A DNA stretch of 64,000 nt from Sinohyriopsis cumingii (Eukaryota; Mollusca; Bivalvia; Unionida; Unionidae): contig CM068838.1 of NCBI GenBank assembly GCA_028554795.2, positions 92,462,974-92,526,973 of the forward strand, read 5' to 3'. The notes under the pieces are model-generated. The model had not been told where the DNA came from. It ran no database searches and saw only the letters and a list, made by a program, of their open reading frames with translations. Each line of letters begins with the position of its first letter. The first letter of the stretch is position 1. The translations under genes were made by a program, and so were the position numbers. Below are positions 47,201 through 58,950 of this stretch, one piece after another.

Positions 47201-49240
47201 CTATGCCCACGTCTAAAATAGCACAAAGCACATTTCCAATGAGGTTATGCTCATTTCTAAAATGACACAAAGCACATTTCCAATAAGGCTATGCCCATTT
47301 CTAAAATAACACAAAGCACATTTACACCGAGTCTATACCCATGTCTAAAATGACACAAAGCACATTTACACTGAGGCTATGCCCATGTCTAAAATGACAC
47401 AAAGCACATTTACACTGAGGCTATGCCCATGTCTAAAATGACACAAAGTACATTTCTACTGAGGTTATGCCCATTTCTAAAATGACACAAAGCACATTTC
47501 CAATGAGGCTATGCCCATGTCTAAAATAACATAAAGCACATTTTACACTGAGTCTATACCCATGTCTAAAATGACACAAAACACATTTACACTGAGGCTA
47601 TGCCCACGTCTAGAATAACACAAAGCACATTTCCAATGAGGTTATGCCCATGTTTAAAATGACACAAAGCACATTTCCAATGAGGCTATGCCCATGTCTA
47701 CAATAACACAAAGCACATTTACACTGAGTCTATACCCATGTCTAAAATGACACAAAGCACATTTACATTGAGGCTATGCCCATGTCTAAAATAACATAAA
47801 GCACATTTACACTGAGGCTATGCCCATGTATAAAATAACACAAAGCACATTTCCAATGAGGCTATGCAGATGTCTAAAATGACACAAAGCACATTTCCAA
47901 TGAGGCTATGCCCATGTCTAAAATAGCACAAAACACATTTCCAATGAGGCTATGCCCATGTATAAAATAACACAAAGCACATTTACACTGAGTCTATACC
48001 CATGTCTAAAATGACACAAAGCACATTTACACTGAGTATATACCCATGCCTAAAATAACACAAAGCACATTTACACTGAGGCTATGCCCATGTATAAAAT
48101 AACACAAAGCACATTTCCAATGAGGCTATGCAGATGTCTAAAATGACACAAAGCACATTTCCAATGAGGCTATGCCCATGTCTAAAATAGCACAAAACAC
48201 ATTTCCAATGAGGCTATGCCCATGTATAAAATAACACAAAGCACATTTCCAGTGAGGCTATACCCATGTCTAAAATGACACAAAACACATTTACATTGAG
48301 GCTATGCCCATGTCTAAAAGTACACAAAGCACATTTCCGAGGAGGTTATGCCCATTTCTAAAATGACACAAAGCACATTTCAAATGAGGCTATGTCCATT
48401 TCTGAAATGACACAAAGCACATTTCCAATGAGGCTATGCCGATGTCTAAAATGACACAAAGCACATTTCCAATGAGGCTATGCCCATGTCTAAAATGACA
48501 CAAGGCACATTTCCAATGAGGCTATGTCCATTTCTAAAATGACACAAAGCACATTTCCAATGAGGCTATGCCCATGTCTAAAATGACACAAAGCACATTT
48601 CCAATGAGGCTATGCCCATGTCTAAAATAACATAAAGCACATTTACACTGAGTCTATACCCATGTCTAAAATGACACAAAGCACATTTACACTGAGGCTA
48701 TGCCCACGTCTAGAATAACACAAAGCACATTTACACTGAGGCTATGCCCATGTCTAGAATGACACAAAGCACATTTCCAATGAGGCTATGCCCATGTCTA
48801 AAATGACACAAAGCACATTTTCAATGAGGCTATGCCCATGTCTAAAATGACACAAAGCACATTTCCAATGAGGCTATGCCCATGTCTAAAATGACACAAA
48901 GCACATTTCCAATGAGGCTATGCCCATGTCTAAAATGACACAAATCACATTTACACTGAGGCTATGCGGATGTCTAAAATGACACAAAACACATTTCCAA
49001 TGAAGCTATGACCTTGTCTAAAATGACACAAAGCACATTAACAAATGAGGCTATGCCCATGTCTAAAATAACACAAAGCACATTTACACTGAGGCTATGC
49101 AGATGTCTAAAATGACACAAAGCACATTTCCAATGAGGCTATGACCTTGTCTAAAATGACACAAAGCACATTAACAAAGAGGCTATGCCCATGTCTAAAA
49201 TGACACAAAGCACATTAACAAAAGAGGCTATGACCTTGTA
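41233..49240. repeat. Large satellite-like array, 44-bp unit, about 180 copies
   Basis: The unit is CACAAAGCACATTTCCAATG then AGGCTATGCCCATGTCTAAAATGA. Two main types differ by TTTCCAATGAGG versus TTTACACTGAGG, with GAGTCTATACCC and CAGATGTC subtypes. A 1,712-bp block of about 39 units is repeated head to tail with the same rare variants (41779-43466 and 43491-45178). Inside it a 570-bp period is also visible (for example AAATAGCACAAAACATTTCC at 42511 and 43081, again at 44223 and 44793). Another block recurs near 45575, 45938 and 48312. The first unit is joined to the end of the LTR-element gag region. The right end stops at a LINE remnant. No open frame of note. Confidence 0.96.
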
Positions 49241-49243
49241 AGA

Positions 49244-49370
49244 AACAACTTGCTAATTCTTTTTTCTAAATCAGGAATTGTAATAACTTCATTGGGCAGA
49301 CTGTTCCAAACTCTGAGACCATCAAATTTAAAAGAAACCTAGTACCATACCTTGTAATCTGCACCTCTGG
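49244..49370 (-). mobile_element. LINE 3'-end fragment
   Basis: On the minus strand the peptide KFDGLRVWNSLPNEV (about 49280-49330) followed by ITIPDLEKRIS matches the common LINE ending of the form G-x-x-x-WNSLP. A stop and frame changes lie just upstream. The 44-bp array abuts its end at 49240. Confidence 0.6.
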
Positions 49371-49429
49371 TACTGTTGCCAAATTTTAATGTCTGAGATT
49401 AATTAGAGATGCAGTTTTTTCATGTGACC

Positions 49430-49980
49430 AGATTACTCAGGCAATTAGGTGTTACAGGATATGTACATCCATCTTACATGTACATTGTACTATGAATTAA
49501 AGAAAATGCAAATTCATCATTATGAGTATTGGAATATGGATTACAGAACATACAAGTCCATCTATATGTTTTCTGAAGAATGAATTGCATGGCAAGAACA
49601 GCCATCAACATGTACTCTTTACTATGAATTGCACGGCATGCAAGTCTGTCAAAATATATCCACTTTCAAATGAAGGACATACATTTCCATCTACATAAAA
49701 ACTTCCAGAATGAACTACAGGACATGCAAGTCCAACTACATGTACACAGCACCATGAAGTCCATCTACATATACACTGTATTATGAATTCAAAAACATGA
49801 AAATTACCCTTCATGTACTCTGTACATGTATTACAGAAGATACAAGTACATCTCCATGCCCATGTACAGTGTACTGTGAATTACTGGACATGGAACTCCA
49901 TCTACATGTACACTGTACTATATTATAATCATAGGACATGAGTCCATCTAAATGTACACTGTAACATGAAATCATTTTAG
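49430..49980. repeat. Worn tandem repeat, about 60-bp unit, about eight copies
   Basis: The phrases ACATGCAAGTCCATCTACAT, GTACACTGTACTATGAATTA and AGGACATG recur in order with many changes. Confidence 0.7.
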
Positions 49981-50495
49981 CCATTTTGTCAAAATAAATG
50001 ACATTTTATACATTTCAATGGAAATTCCATATGCTGAGTAGTTATTAGCATAGTAATCCCCATCAAAATCTAAACATTTTTCAACATATTCAAAGTTGTG
50101 GCTCATAGAGAATCAAAATAGAACCCAAATTTTACTTATCAAGGGGCTGCACACTCTCCAGGTACTCTTAGACAAAACCTAATTAACTCCCTTTCTATTC
50201 AGGCGAGGTCACACACAACATCTGAAGGAAAAGACAGGTAAGGCCAGAACAGATCAGGAGATTCCCAAAATTTGATCAAGACTTTTGACCTCAAAAGTGG
50301 GAGGATTTTCATGAACACAAATTTTAACATTTAACTGAATGCATTTTTTTTATACTAAATCTCATCAAGTCAGTCTTTTCACAATAACTTGTCACCATTC
50401 GTATTCTTCTAATATGTACCACAAGCTTTTATAGCATTTCTTAGACCATTGCTGGATAACACTAATGCTGTCCTCAGAATTCTTGATCTTGTCAC
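49981..50495. other. Nothing recognised
   Basis: AT-rich, no supported feature. Confidence 0.4.
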
Positions 50496-50496
50496 T

Positions 50497-51240
50497 TACA
50501 AAATGATATACCAATACTGGATACAGTACTTACAAAATCATATACCAATACTGGATACAGTACTTAAAAAATGATATACCAATACTGGATACAGTACTTA
50601 CAAAATGATATACCAATACTGGATACAGTACTTACAAAATGATATACCAATACTGGATACAGTACTTACAAAATGATATACCAATACTGGATACAGTACT
50701 TACAAAATTATATACCAATACTGCATACAGTACTTGCAAAATGATATACCAATACTGGATACAGTACTTACAAAATGATATACCAATACTGGATACAGTA
50801 CTTACAAAATTATATACCAATGCTGGATACAGTACTTACAAAATGATATACCAATACTGGATACAGTACTTACAAAATGATATACCAATACTGGATACAG
50901 TACTTACAAAATGATATACCAATACTGCATACAGTACTTGCAAAATGATATACCAATACTGGATACAGTACTTACAAAATGACATACCAATACTGGATAC
51001 AGTACTTACAAAATGATATACCAATACTGGATACAGTACTTACAAAATTATATACCAATACTGCATACAGTACTTGCAAAATGATATACCAATACTGGAT
51101 ACAGTACTTACAAAATGACATACCAATACTGGATACAGTACTTACAAAATGACATACCAATACTGGATACAGTACTTACAAAATGATATACCAATACTGG
51201 ATACAGTACTTACAAAATGATATACCAATACTGGATACAG
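50497..51240. repeat. Minisatellite, 34-bp unit, 22 copies, highly uniform
   Basis: The unit is CAAAATGATATACCAATACT then GGATACAGTACTTA. Variants are few (TGCATACAGTACTTG, ATTATATACC, TGACATACC) and recur in a two- to four-unit pattern, so the array grew recently by copying blocks. Confidence 0.96.
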
Positions 51241-51369
51241 GTTTCTTCTAATGCTCGGATGAGGGGTCCGTTACTAGGTTTTGTGGCAATTGATTTAAAT
51301 ACATACATTCTCAAGAGTGCTGATCTGTCAATAGGCGCATCTCTCCAATGTCACTGGCATACTCTTATA

Positions 51370-51965
51370 AAGACAGAAGAATGGAGAGACACAGGGATTC
51401 CTATAATTACCCTAATCTTGCCTGGACAGACAGAAGAATGAGGGGACAAAGGGATTCTTATCTACCCTATGTGTACTGAGCAGACAGAAAAATGGAGGGA
51501 CAGAGGGATTCATATATACCCTAGTCATTCTAGACAGACAGAAGAATGGAGGGACACAGGGATTTTTATATAACCTATGTCTACTAGACAGACACAAGAT
51601 TGGAGAGAAACAGGGATTCTTATATACCCTAGACTTGCTGGACTGTCACAGAAGAAAGGAGGGACACTGGAATTCCAATATACCCTATACGTGCTGGACA
51701 GACTGTCAAGAATGGAGGGACATGGGGATTCCAATATGCCCAATGTGTGCTGGACAGAGATTAAAATGGAGGGACACAGGGATTCCTATATACACTATGT
51801 ATGCTGGAGAGACAGAATAATGGAGAGACACAGGGATTCCAATATGCCCTTTGTGTGCTGGACAGAGAGATTAGAATGGAGGGACAGAGGAATTCCTATA
51901 TACCCTATGTGTGCTGGACAGACAGAAGAATGGAGGGACATGGGAATACCTATATACCTTGGTCT
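51370..51965. repeat. Minisatellite, about 57-60-bp unit, about 10 copies
   Basis: The unit contains AGAATGGAGGGACACAGGGA, TTCCTATATACCCTATGTGT and GCTGGACAGACAG. It is moderately worn, with copies differing at many sites. Confidence 0.9.
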
Positions 51966-53035
51966 CTAAAGAAAATGATATAAATGGTCTCTAACTTGAA
52001 CTCATTTTTTGCTCTTCTATCAGAGCAAGGTTGAGTCAAAATTCTGATAGACTACTTACATTCTACATAGCCAGGACATGACAAAACAGGAGTGATTTAT
52101 TCAGATCATGCATTCCCTACTTAGGTCCAATAAATACAATTTATGTCCAGTAAATAAAATGTATGTCCAGTAAATAAAATTTATGTAAAATTTATGCACA
52201 GTAAATAAAATGCACTATTTTTTACTGAGTCATCTTGACTTAGAAATTTTAAGTTTATAAATGTAAATGAAGGTAATTTTAAAGAAATGTACTTTGATGA
52301 AATCAGTCAATATAAATATGTGAGCTGTGATAAATTCTGATGGTAGGCAGATAAATCAGTGATATCTGTCGACAGAGACCTTAAAATATCTATTAAAAAA
52401 ATGTAAAGGTAAACAGCAATCAATCATTAGTCTCCAAAACCAACTTTTAAGTCTGTTTGAAACCACTGGTTATAAGATCTAGATGGATGTACATGTGATA
52501 AAAATGGGTGGGCAGTGTAAGTGAGACCTGATTTTTCTAAACCCTGTTACACCCATACTAAACCACAAGTGGGAGTTTTCATCAAATGCTTGAAGTAAGT
52601 GTTTTCAATTCACTGTCCTAAGACATGCAATGACCATGATTTGTTTGGTACTGTTAGTCATGATATGCACTGTTTCATCCAGCGTCTGGTACACTTAGTT
52701 CTGTATACTGACAGCAAATTATTTGTGAATCACTCCTCTAAGTCATATTTTAGTAGGTTTGACCATTACAGAAAACAAATTTTAGACTCTTCAAGTTTTG
52801 GTTACTCACATGATGTTTTAAGTATTTAAATTAGTGTAAGTTTGGTTTGGTTTTGGGTCTCTATGACATAGAAAATCTTTTAATGTTACATGGAAGCAAT
52901 ATTAGTCAGTGCTGTAAATGCCTGAGTACACAACACAGTAGCCTATCAAAAGATCTGATGACAGGCTTCAAACCTGCACCTTTTTATTCAGGAGCCAAGT
53001 GCTTTAACAGCTGTCATTTTGGTTCCAGGTGTAAT
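51966..53035. other. No gene recognised; one short repeat
   Basis: Four copies of a roughly 20-bp unit (ATGTCCAGTAAATAAAATTT) lie at 52128-52205. The rest is AT-rich, with a 76-codon open frame at 52599-52829 that has no recognisable domain. Confidence 0.45.
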
Positions 53036-53064
53036 AATATTAATAATAATAATAATAATAATAA
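53036..53064. repeat. (TAA)n microsatellite
   Basis: About nine TAA steps. Confidence 0.92.
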
Positions 53065-53150
53065 TGACCTTATTTAAAGATGGTAACACAATTAATTAAG
53101 AACTAATCTACCTTGAGGCCCTCATACAAAGGAATTTATTTATTTTAGCT

Positions 53151-53260
53151 TCATCTCTGAAGCCATTGGATATATTGGGTTTGGAAGAAGGAAACAGAGT
53201 GGGCATTTCTAATCTCAACTGGAATACTATTCCAGAGCAAAGTTCCAGAGTATTGGAAAC
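53151..53260 (-). mobile_element. LINE 3'-end fragment
   Basis: The minus-strand peptide LLWNSIPVEIRNAHSVSFFQ is followed by TQYIQWLQR and a stop at 53151-53153. LWNSIPxxIR...S...F is a common ending of invertebrate LINE open frames. About 35 codons remain. It is a different element from the one at 49244. Confidence 0.65.
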
Positions 53261-53838
53261 TTTTTTTAAAATAATTCCATATTTGGTTTGGGAATTTTAT
53301 ACTGTTTAGTAGACATTCTAAGAAAGGGTATCAGAAATTTATGTCCGTAAAAGGAACAAGATCAATGCTGAGAAATGGTATCATCGTCAATAAATCTGTA
53401 TTTATATATACAAATTAAAAAAATTTAAGGCCCCTGCATACTGCATAATGCACCTGACCAGTTTCACTAAACTTTACATTTGTCTTCATGTTGAGATTTT
53501 ACACTATCATATGATATTTCTGATAATATATAAACTGGTTTTTTTTAGAAGTACATATAATACAATATTTTGTTATAGAATTATACACCTTGGACACTTT
53601 TCATTCTTGAAAAACAATTTTAGAAACTCCTAAAAAATAGATAAATAAAAACAATTCATAGATAGCATAAGCAATTAAGACAGTATTAATCAGTTCTCTT
53701 TGATGCCTGTTTTATGTTCATGGAAAACCCTAAATCCAAGCCAACCAACAGCAAAACTATTTAAGAATATAAACTAATGAAGAAACCTGGATATGGTTAG
53801 GGGTTTGTGCTGAACATTTGAAACCAGTGACAAAACCA
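53261..53838. other. Nothing recognised
   Basis: AT-rich, no supported feature. Confidence 0.4.
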
Positions 53839-53851
53839 AAAAAAAGAAGGC

Positions 53852-54102
53852 AGGGGCCCCGAGTGACCGAGTGGTCTAAAGCACTGTCCGTTACGGATCA
53901 CTACCATCTCACCTCTGTCTGCGTGGGTTCGAGTCTTGGATTCAGCCATCGTGGGTATGTGAGAAAGCTTGCCAGTAGCTTCTCGTGGGTCGGTGGTTCT
54001 TTCTGGGGTTTTCCCGGGTTCTTCCTCCACCATTAATACTGGCCACCATGTATAGCCTATCATGTGCTGAAAAATGGTGTTAAACCCTACAACAACAACA
54101 AC
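53852..54102 (+). mobile_element. SINE-B copy, full length, with perfect target-site duplication
   Basis: This is the best reference copy. The head is GGGGCCCCGAGTGACCGAGT then GGTCTAAAGCACTG (A box, leucine or serine tRNA-like), with B box GGGTTCGAGTC about 60 bases on. The body is GTGAGAAAGCTTGCCAGTAG to GTGCTGAAAAATGGTGTTAA and the tail is (AAC)n. A 13-bp target-site duplication, AAAAAAAGAAGGC, is at 53839-53851 and 54103-54115. The long tRNA-like spacing fits a class II (long variable arm) tRNA ancestor, which is an inference from the GAGTGGTCTAA wording. Confidence 0.96.
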
Positions 54103-54115
54103 AAAAAAAGAAGGC

Positions 54116-55060
54116 CATGATCTGCAAGCACATGCTATTGCAGAAAAGCACCAAGAGCACAAGAAAATACACAGTGGCATACTGCAATTCTCGACAAATT
54201 CGTCCACCAAGATATTCATAAATTTCTTTGCCAATTTAAATTTAGTCTCTGCTGTCATGAGACATACAAAGCACAGAGGTGCATACGTTGTTTTGGACAG
54301 ATTTTCAATGCTGAGAAAGACTCTTCCTATATGTTTTGTTAAACCCTGCCAACATCATTTCTTTTAACACCAAAGTATACCATTTTAACTGTATAATGGG
54401 TAACCTGCAACTGACCTATTTAATCAACTTCAAATGTTTGGGCTTTATTCAACTGATCTTTTTGATAATGTATGTCATCCATTCAAACAAATTAAGCAAC
54501 CCACCATGGTTTAGGTGCTTGCCCATAGTTTAAAAAAATTAAAGCAATTATATTATTAGGGTAATCACTGTGGGTATTTGGCTACTGGGTACATTGTATC
54601 AAACAATGAAAAACCATGTATGAAAACAGACTGACACAGTTTTTGAAACATAAAGAAAGCAAACACCAAATCTACAAATAGAATTCTTTGTTTGCAAAAG
54701 AAAGCACTAAAACAGTATCATGTAAGTCAGTTCTTGGTTGGCACGGATTGATATAATGCAACCTGATTTTCCAAGCCCACTTCTGACCAGCAACGAACTT
54801 GCCATGTATAACACTAAACAAAACTGACGATAGAGATATTCTTTACTGACAACAGAAATATTCTTTTTCTTGAGAAGATATTCTGAAGAAAAATGTCATT
54901 TTCATTAGCAAATAAATTAAACAGACTCAGGGACAAAAGTAATAATTTTGCAATCTCTACGTTTTCATATTGACGATATTATGTTGACCTTTCTTAACTT
55001 ACTAAGATTTAAAGTTAAGTATGTAATGTTAAACCTTGAAATGACCGACCCTTTAACTGA
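54116..55060. other. No gene recognised
   Basis: Several open frames of 60-97 codons cross this part on both strands, but none shows a recognisable domain. The frame continuing from the SINE is chance. Confidence 0.4.
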
Positions 55061-55985
55061 AAAGAACCGTAGTACCTTTCAAATAATCCGTATTAAAATT
55101 ATGAGTTTTTTAAAAAGAACCGTAGTACCTTTTAAATAATCCATATTAAAATTATGAGTTTTTTAAAAAGAACCGTAGTACCTTTCAAATAATCCGTATT
55201 AAAATTATGAGTTTTTTAAAAAGAACCGTAGTACCTTTCAAATAATCCGTATTAAAATTATGAGTTTTTTAAAAAGAACCGTAGTACCTTTTAAATAATC
55301 CGTATTAAAATTATGAGTTTTTTAAAAAGAACCGTAGTACCTTTCAAATAATCCGTATTAAAATTATGAGTTTTTTAACAAAAAGCACCGTAGTACCTTT
55401 CAAATAATCCGAATTAAAATTATGAGTTTTTTAAAAAGAACCGTAGTACCTTTCAAATAATCCGTATTAAAATTATGAGTTTTTTAAAAAGAACCGTAGT
55501 ACCTTTCAAATAATCCGTATTAAAATTATGAGTTTTTTAACAAAAAGCACCGTAGTACCTTTCAAATAATCCGTATTAAAATTATGAGTTTTTTAAAAAG
55601 AACCGTAGTACCTTTCAAATAATCCGTATTAAAATTATGAGTTTTTTAAAAAGAACCGTAGTACCTTTCAAATAATCCGTATTAAAATTATGAGTTTTTT
55701 AACAAAAAGCACCGTAGTACCTTTCAAATAATCCGAATTAAAATTATGAGTTTTTTAATAAAAAGCACCGTAGTACCTTTCAAATAATCCGAATTAAAAT
55801 TATGAGTTTTTTAAAAAGAACCGTAGTACCTTTCAAATAATCCGTATTAAAATTATGAGTTTTTTAAAAAGAACCGTAGTACCTTTCAAATAATCCGTAT
55901 TAAAATTATGAGTTTTTTAACAAAAAGCACCGTAGTACCTTTCAAATAATCCGTATTAAAATTATGAGTTTTTTAACAAAAAGCA
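55061..55985. repeat. Minisatellite, 53-bp unit, about 17 copies, highly uniform
   Basis: The unit is GAACCGTAGTACCTTTCAAA, TAATCCGTATTAAAATTATG and AGTTTTTTAAAAA. Two unit types alternate in blocks: one with AAAAAGAACC and one, 2-3 bases longer, with AACAAAAAGCACC. A rare CCGAATT variant recurs. Near-identity between units points to recent expansion or homogenisation. Confidence 0.96.
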
Positions 55986-56029
55986 TAGCATATCCTGGGC
56001 ATCATGTTTAGGTCTCCAACATTTTCTTG

Positions 56030-56425
56030 TGGCTGTGCCCTTGTACCTTTCACGATCGTAAAATACATAATGCTGTGCCCTTGTACCTTTCACGATGGTA
56101 AAATACATAATGCTGTGCCCTTGTACCTTTCACGATCGTAAAATACATAATGCTGTGCCCTTGTACCTTTCACGATGGTAAAATACATAATGCTGTGCCC
56201 TTGTACCTTTCACGATGGTAAAATACATAATGCTGTGCCTTGGTGACTTTCAGGATGGCAAAGTTCTCATGACTGTGCCATGGTGCCTTTCAGGATGGTA
56301 AAAGTTTAATGGATGTTCCCTGATGCCTCTCAGGATGGTAAAATTTGAATGGCTGTGGCCGTATGCCCCTTTCAGCATGGTAAATTCTTAAGGCTGTGCT
56401 CTTGTGCATTTTAGCATAGTAAAAT
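56030..56425. repeat. Minisatellite, 40-bp unit, about 10 copies, with a uniform-to-worn gradient
   Basis: Five near-identical units on the left (GCTGTGCCCTTGTACCTTTC, ACGATSGTAAAATACATAAT) pass into five worn ones on the right (TTTCAGGATGGTAAAATTTGAATGG type). CGATCG and CGATGG versions vary between units. Confidence 0.92.
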
Positions 56426-57750
56426 TTGAAAGTGTACTCATAATGATAGGCAGCATATAAAAAAGGTACACACAAATAACTTAATTGTTTGCAAGCTTGT
56501 GTACTGGATCTAAGTTATAAGACAAGTCCACTAAGTCACTGAGACTACTGATTTTATGAATCCTGGTTATGCGCCAAGCTTATCATAGATCAGGATTACC
56601 TCATGCTTTTATAATATTACTTAAGCAAGTGAAGAACTGTTTCCATCTTCACTAGCTAAATGTCATGAATCGACTTTCTTCTACACCAAACATTGGCATA
56701 TATAACCTGCTGAAACAAGCTAGTGGAAACTGCATCTACCATTCTGCTATCTGACTGGATGCCAATGAAATAAACTGCAGCAATCAGATTGATCGTTCTA
56801 GTTACTTTCGATGGCAATGAGGAATGGAGTATCATTTGATGGATGGAGTAAAAATAAAGAAGAAAAAGCTGACATTCTTGGGATTTCATTAAATACAGAA
56901 ACAATATATTGGTGGCTATATGTTCTCCAGTCTAATAAAAACAAAAACTCCATGGCCTGCAATGTACATAAGCGATCAAGTTTCATCAGTCTCATGGAAT
57001 GAAACGAAAATCACTTTCAGGACCTACCCATCTTTGGCATCGAATAAAAATTAATTTGTTCAAATTTGAACACTGATCCTACATGATCAAGACAAGGGTA
57101 TCACATAATCTGAACATACTCGTAAATAAGCAAATACACCTGTAATTGCTTCTCTGCTACACAGTCATATTTTCAATGTTCAACTTACAAAGCATTGTTC
57201 TGAAGTTGATTGCCTGCACTATTTTTGGCCTATATATTATGCACTGCTGTTACATGCAAGAAATCCAATAGACGCCGCTAAAAAAAAGCACTAAAAATAT
57301 CTCCTCGATCCGCTAAGGTGTAAATAGGGTTAACATATCGAAACTTTGACTAAAGAAGATGGAACATAGCAGGTAATTGTAGGATGGATCGATGAACAGA
57401 AAAAAGCCATGCTCTAAGTGTAGTGTTTCTTAAACATATTACTGATTGTCACATATGTAAAATGATCTTTGGAAAAAAGGTGTATTTTTGGACAAGATAA
57501 TTTAAAAGCAAACTATATGTGTCATGATATAATAGATTTAATTTCACTTTCAGGAATGAAATTATTGTATCCTTGTGCCACTCCTTGCCTTTAAAACTAA
57601 TGTATTTGTTATCAGTCAAAGTAAATTGATTTTCTAATCACAATTGAAATTTCTTTTCTTCCTATAAAAGATTAACTTTGTTCTAAAGCAGTTTGTGCTT
57701 AACATCTCCTTTATTTACCTAATGCACAAGTTGACTCTTGAGATTGTTGA
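56426..57750. other. Nothing recognised
   Basis: AT-rich, apparently single-copy, no supported gene on either strand. Confidence 0.4.
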
Positions 57751-57754
57751 CCAA

Positions 57755-58445
57755 TGGGTTACAGTGACCTTGATCAGATCCTGCTATGCAGCAAAAACCA
57801 TTCTTGTTCAACCTACCTTTGACCTTTCACCTCAGGAAAAAACAAATCTACCCTATATAATTGCTTATAAGATGAATCCATCTGCAAACTACATAGACCA
57901 TGATCTGCCATCACATAATGTGCTGGAAGATCTGGGTCCATGCAGTTTATTAGGAGTAATCAGTAGAACAAACAACACAGACCCTGATAGACAGGTACAT
58001 TATGCCATGGCAGATTAGGATCTTATAAACGGGTATATACAGTAGAGGCTTCCCTGTGATGCAAGCCATCCATAAAGTTTGGTAAAGGAACTGACTAGAA
58101 CACGAAGCCCATTTTTCTTCTAGATACAATGAAAGAGACCTTGCATCATTAATGACCCCCAAAATCAGTAGGACTCTTCCTTACATTCAGTGAATGCCCT
58201 CAACACTTTGCTTTGGTATGTGGTCTAACACTATGTTATTATGCAAAAATCAATTTTAGTTACCTTGACTTTTGACCTTTACAGTCAAAAGATGAAAGAT
58301 TTCTTTCTCACCAAGTTTGAACCATCCACAAACTTAAATAAAGGTTATTAGTCGGGAACTTAAATTTTTGTGCAGAAACAATTTTTTCATTTCTTAGTCA
58401 GTAGTGTGACATTTGACCTTGAACTCCATAATCAATGGCTTCTTC
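57755..58445 (+). repeat. TGACCTTTGACC-family repeats, interrupted by a foldback MITE
   Basis: CAGTGACCTTGATCAG, ACCATTCTTGTTC, CCTTTGACCTTTCACC, GCAAGCCATCCATAAAGTTT and ACCTTGACTTTTGACC follow the family order on both sides of the MITE at 57851-58042. About three to four units of roughly 150 bp. Confidence 0.6.
57851..58042. mobile_element. Foldback MITE copy inside TGACCTTTGACC repeats
   Basis: TA at 57849-57850 and 58043-58044 flank ends CCCTATATAATTGCTTATAA and the complement of CTGTATATACCCGTTTATAA. Both arms are well kept, AGATCTGGGTCCATGCAGTT and ACAAACAACACAGACCCTGA, giving an internal hairpin. Confidence 0.75.
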
Positions 58446-58449
58446 CTTA

Positions 58450-58692
58450 CCTGAGGCCCGAGGTGGCAGAGTATTCTAAGGCACTCTGTAAAGGTTTACA
58501 GAGTATTGACATGTCACCTCTAGTGTGGGTCTGAGTAACAGGCTCAGCTAACATGGTATGCTACAAACATTGTGACTTCCCCTGGGTTGGTGGTTTCCTG
58601 GTGTTTTCAAAGGTTACTTCCTTCACAAATTATACTTACCACTGTGTATACCCTGGTATCCTGTGCTGGCAAAGTGTGTTAAAACCCATAAT
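58450..58692 (+). mobile_element. SINE-B copy, very worn
   Basis: GAGGCCCGAGGTGGCAGAGT, TGTCACCTCTAGTGTGGGTC, CCTGGGTTGGTGGTTTCC and GTGTTAAAACCCATAA keep the family order. It lies inside a TGACCTTTGACC repeat unit. Confidence 0.65.
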
Positions 58693-58950
58693 ACCTGACC
58701 CAACTTCCTTACTTGAAGTCAAAGCCATCCACAACACTTGGTCCATGTATGTGTAGCAGAATAATATCAATGTACAGAAGCCATTCTTTTTTTCTTTCTT
58801 ACACAATGACCTTCACTTTTCACTTTTTACCCTAACATTAATAGCTTTCTTCCATACACCAAATGCAAGCTCTTTAAAAGGTGTGGCACCAGCAGAAGTG
58901 GAGAACTCAAGTTATTGTTCAGAAACAGAACAGGAGCCGAGAGATGGATA
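58693..58950 (+). repeat. TGACCTTTGACC-family repeat, continued
   Basis: The words CTTCCTTACTTGAAGTCAAA, GCCATCCACAACACTTGGTC and ACACAATGACCTTCAC place this in the family. It continues the unit cut by the SINE. Confidence 0.5.

Noticed and set aside
50639-50914. Repeat protein frames in the 34-bp array
   Set aside because: They are simple translations of the array, with several overlapping frames on both strands and no flanking coding sequence.
53797-54258. Open frame of 153 codons on the minus strand
   Set aside because: Most of it crosses the SINE-B insertion. The part outside the SINE shows no domain, so a host exon cannot be supported.
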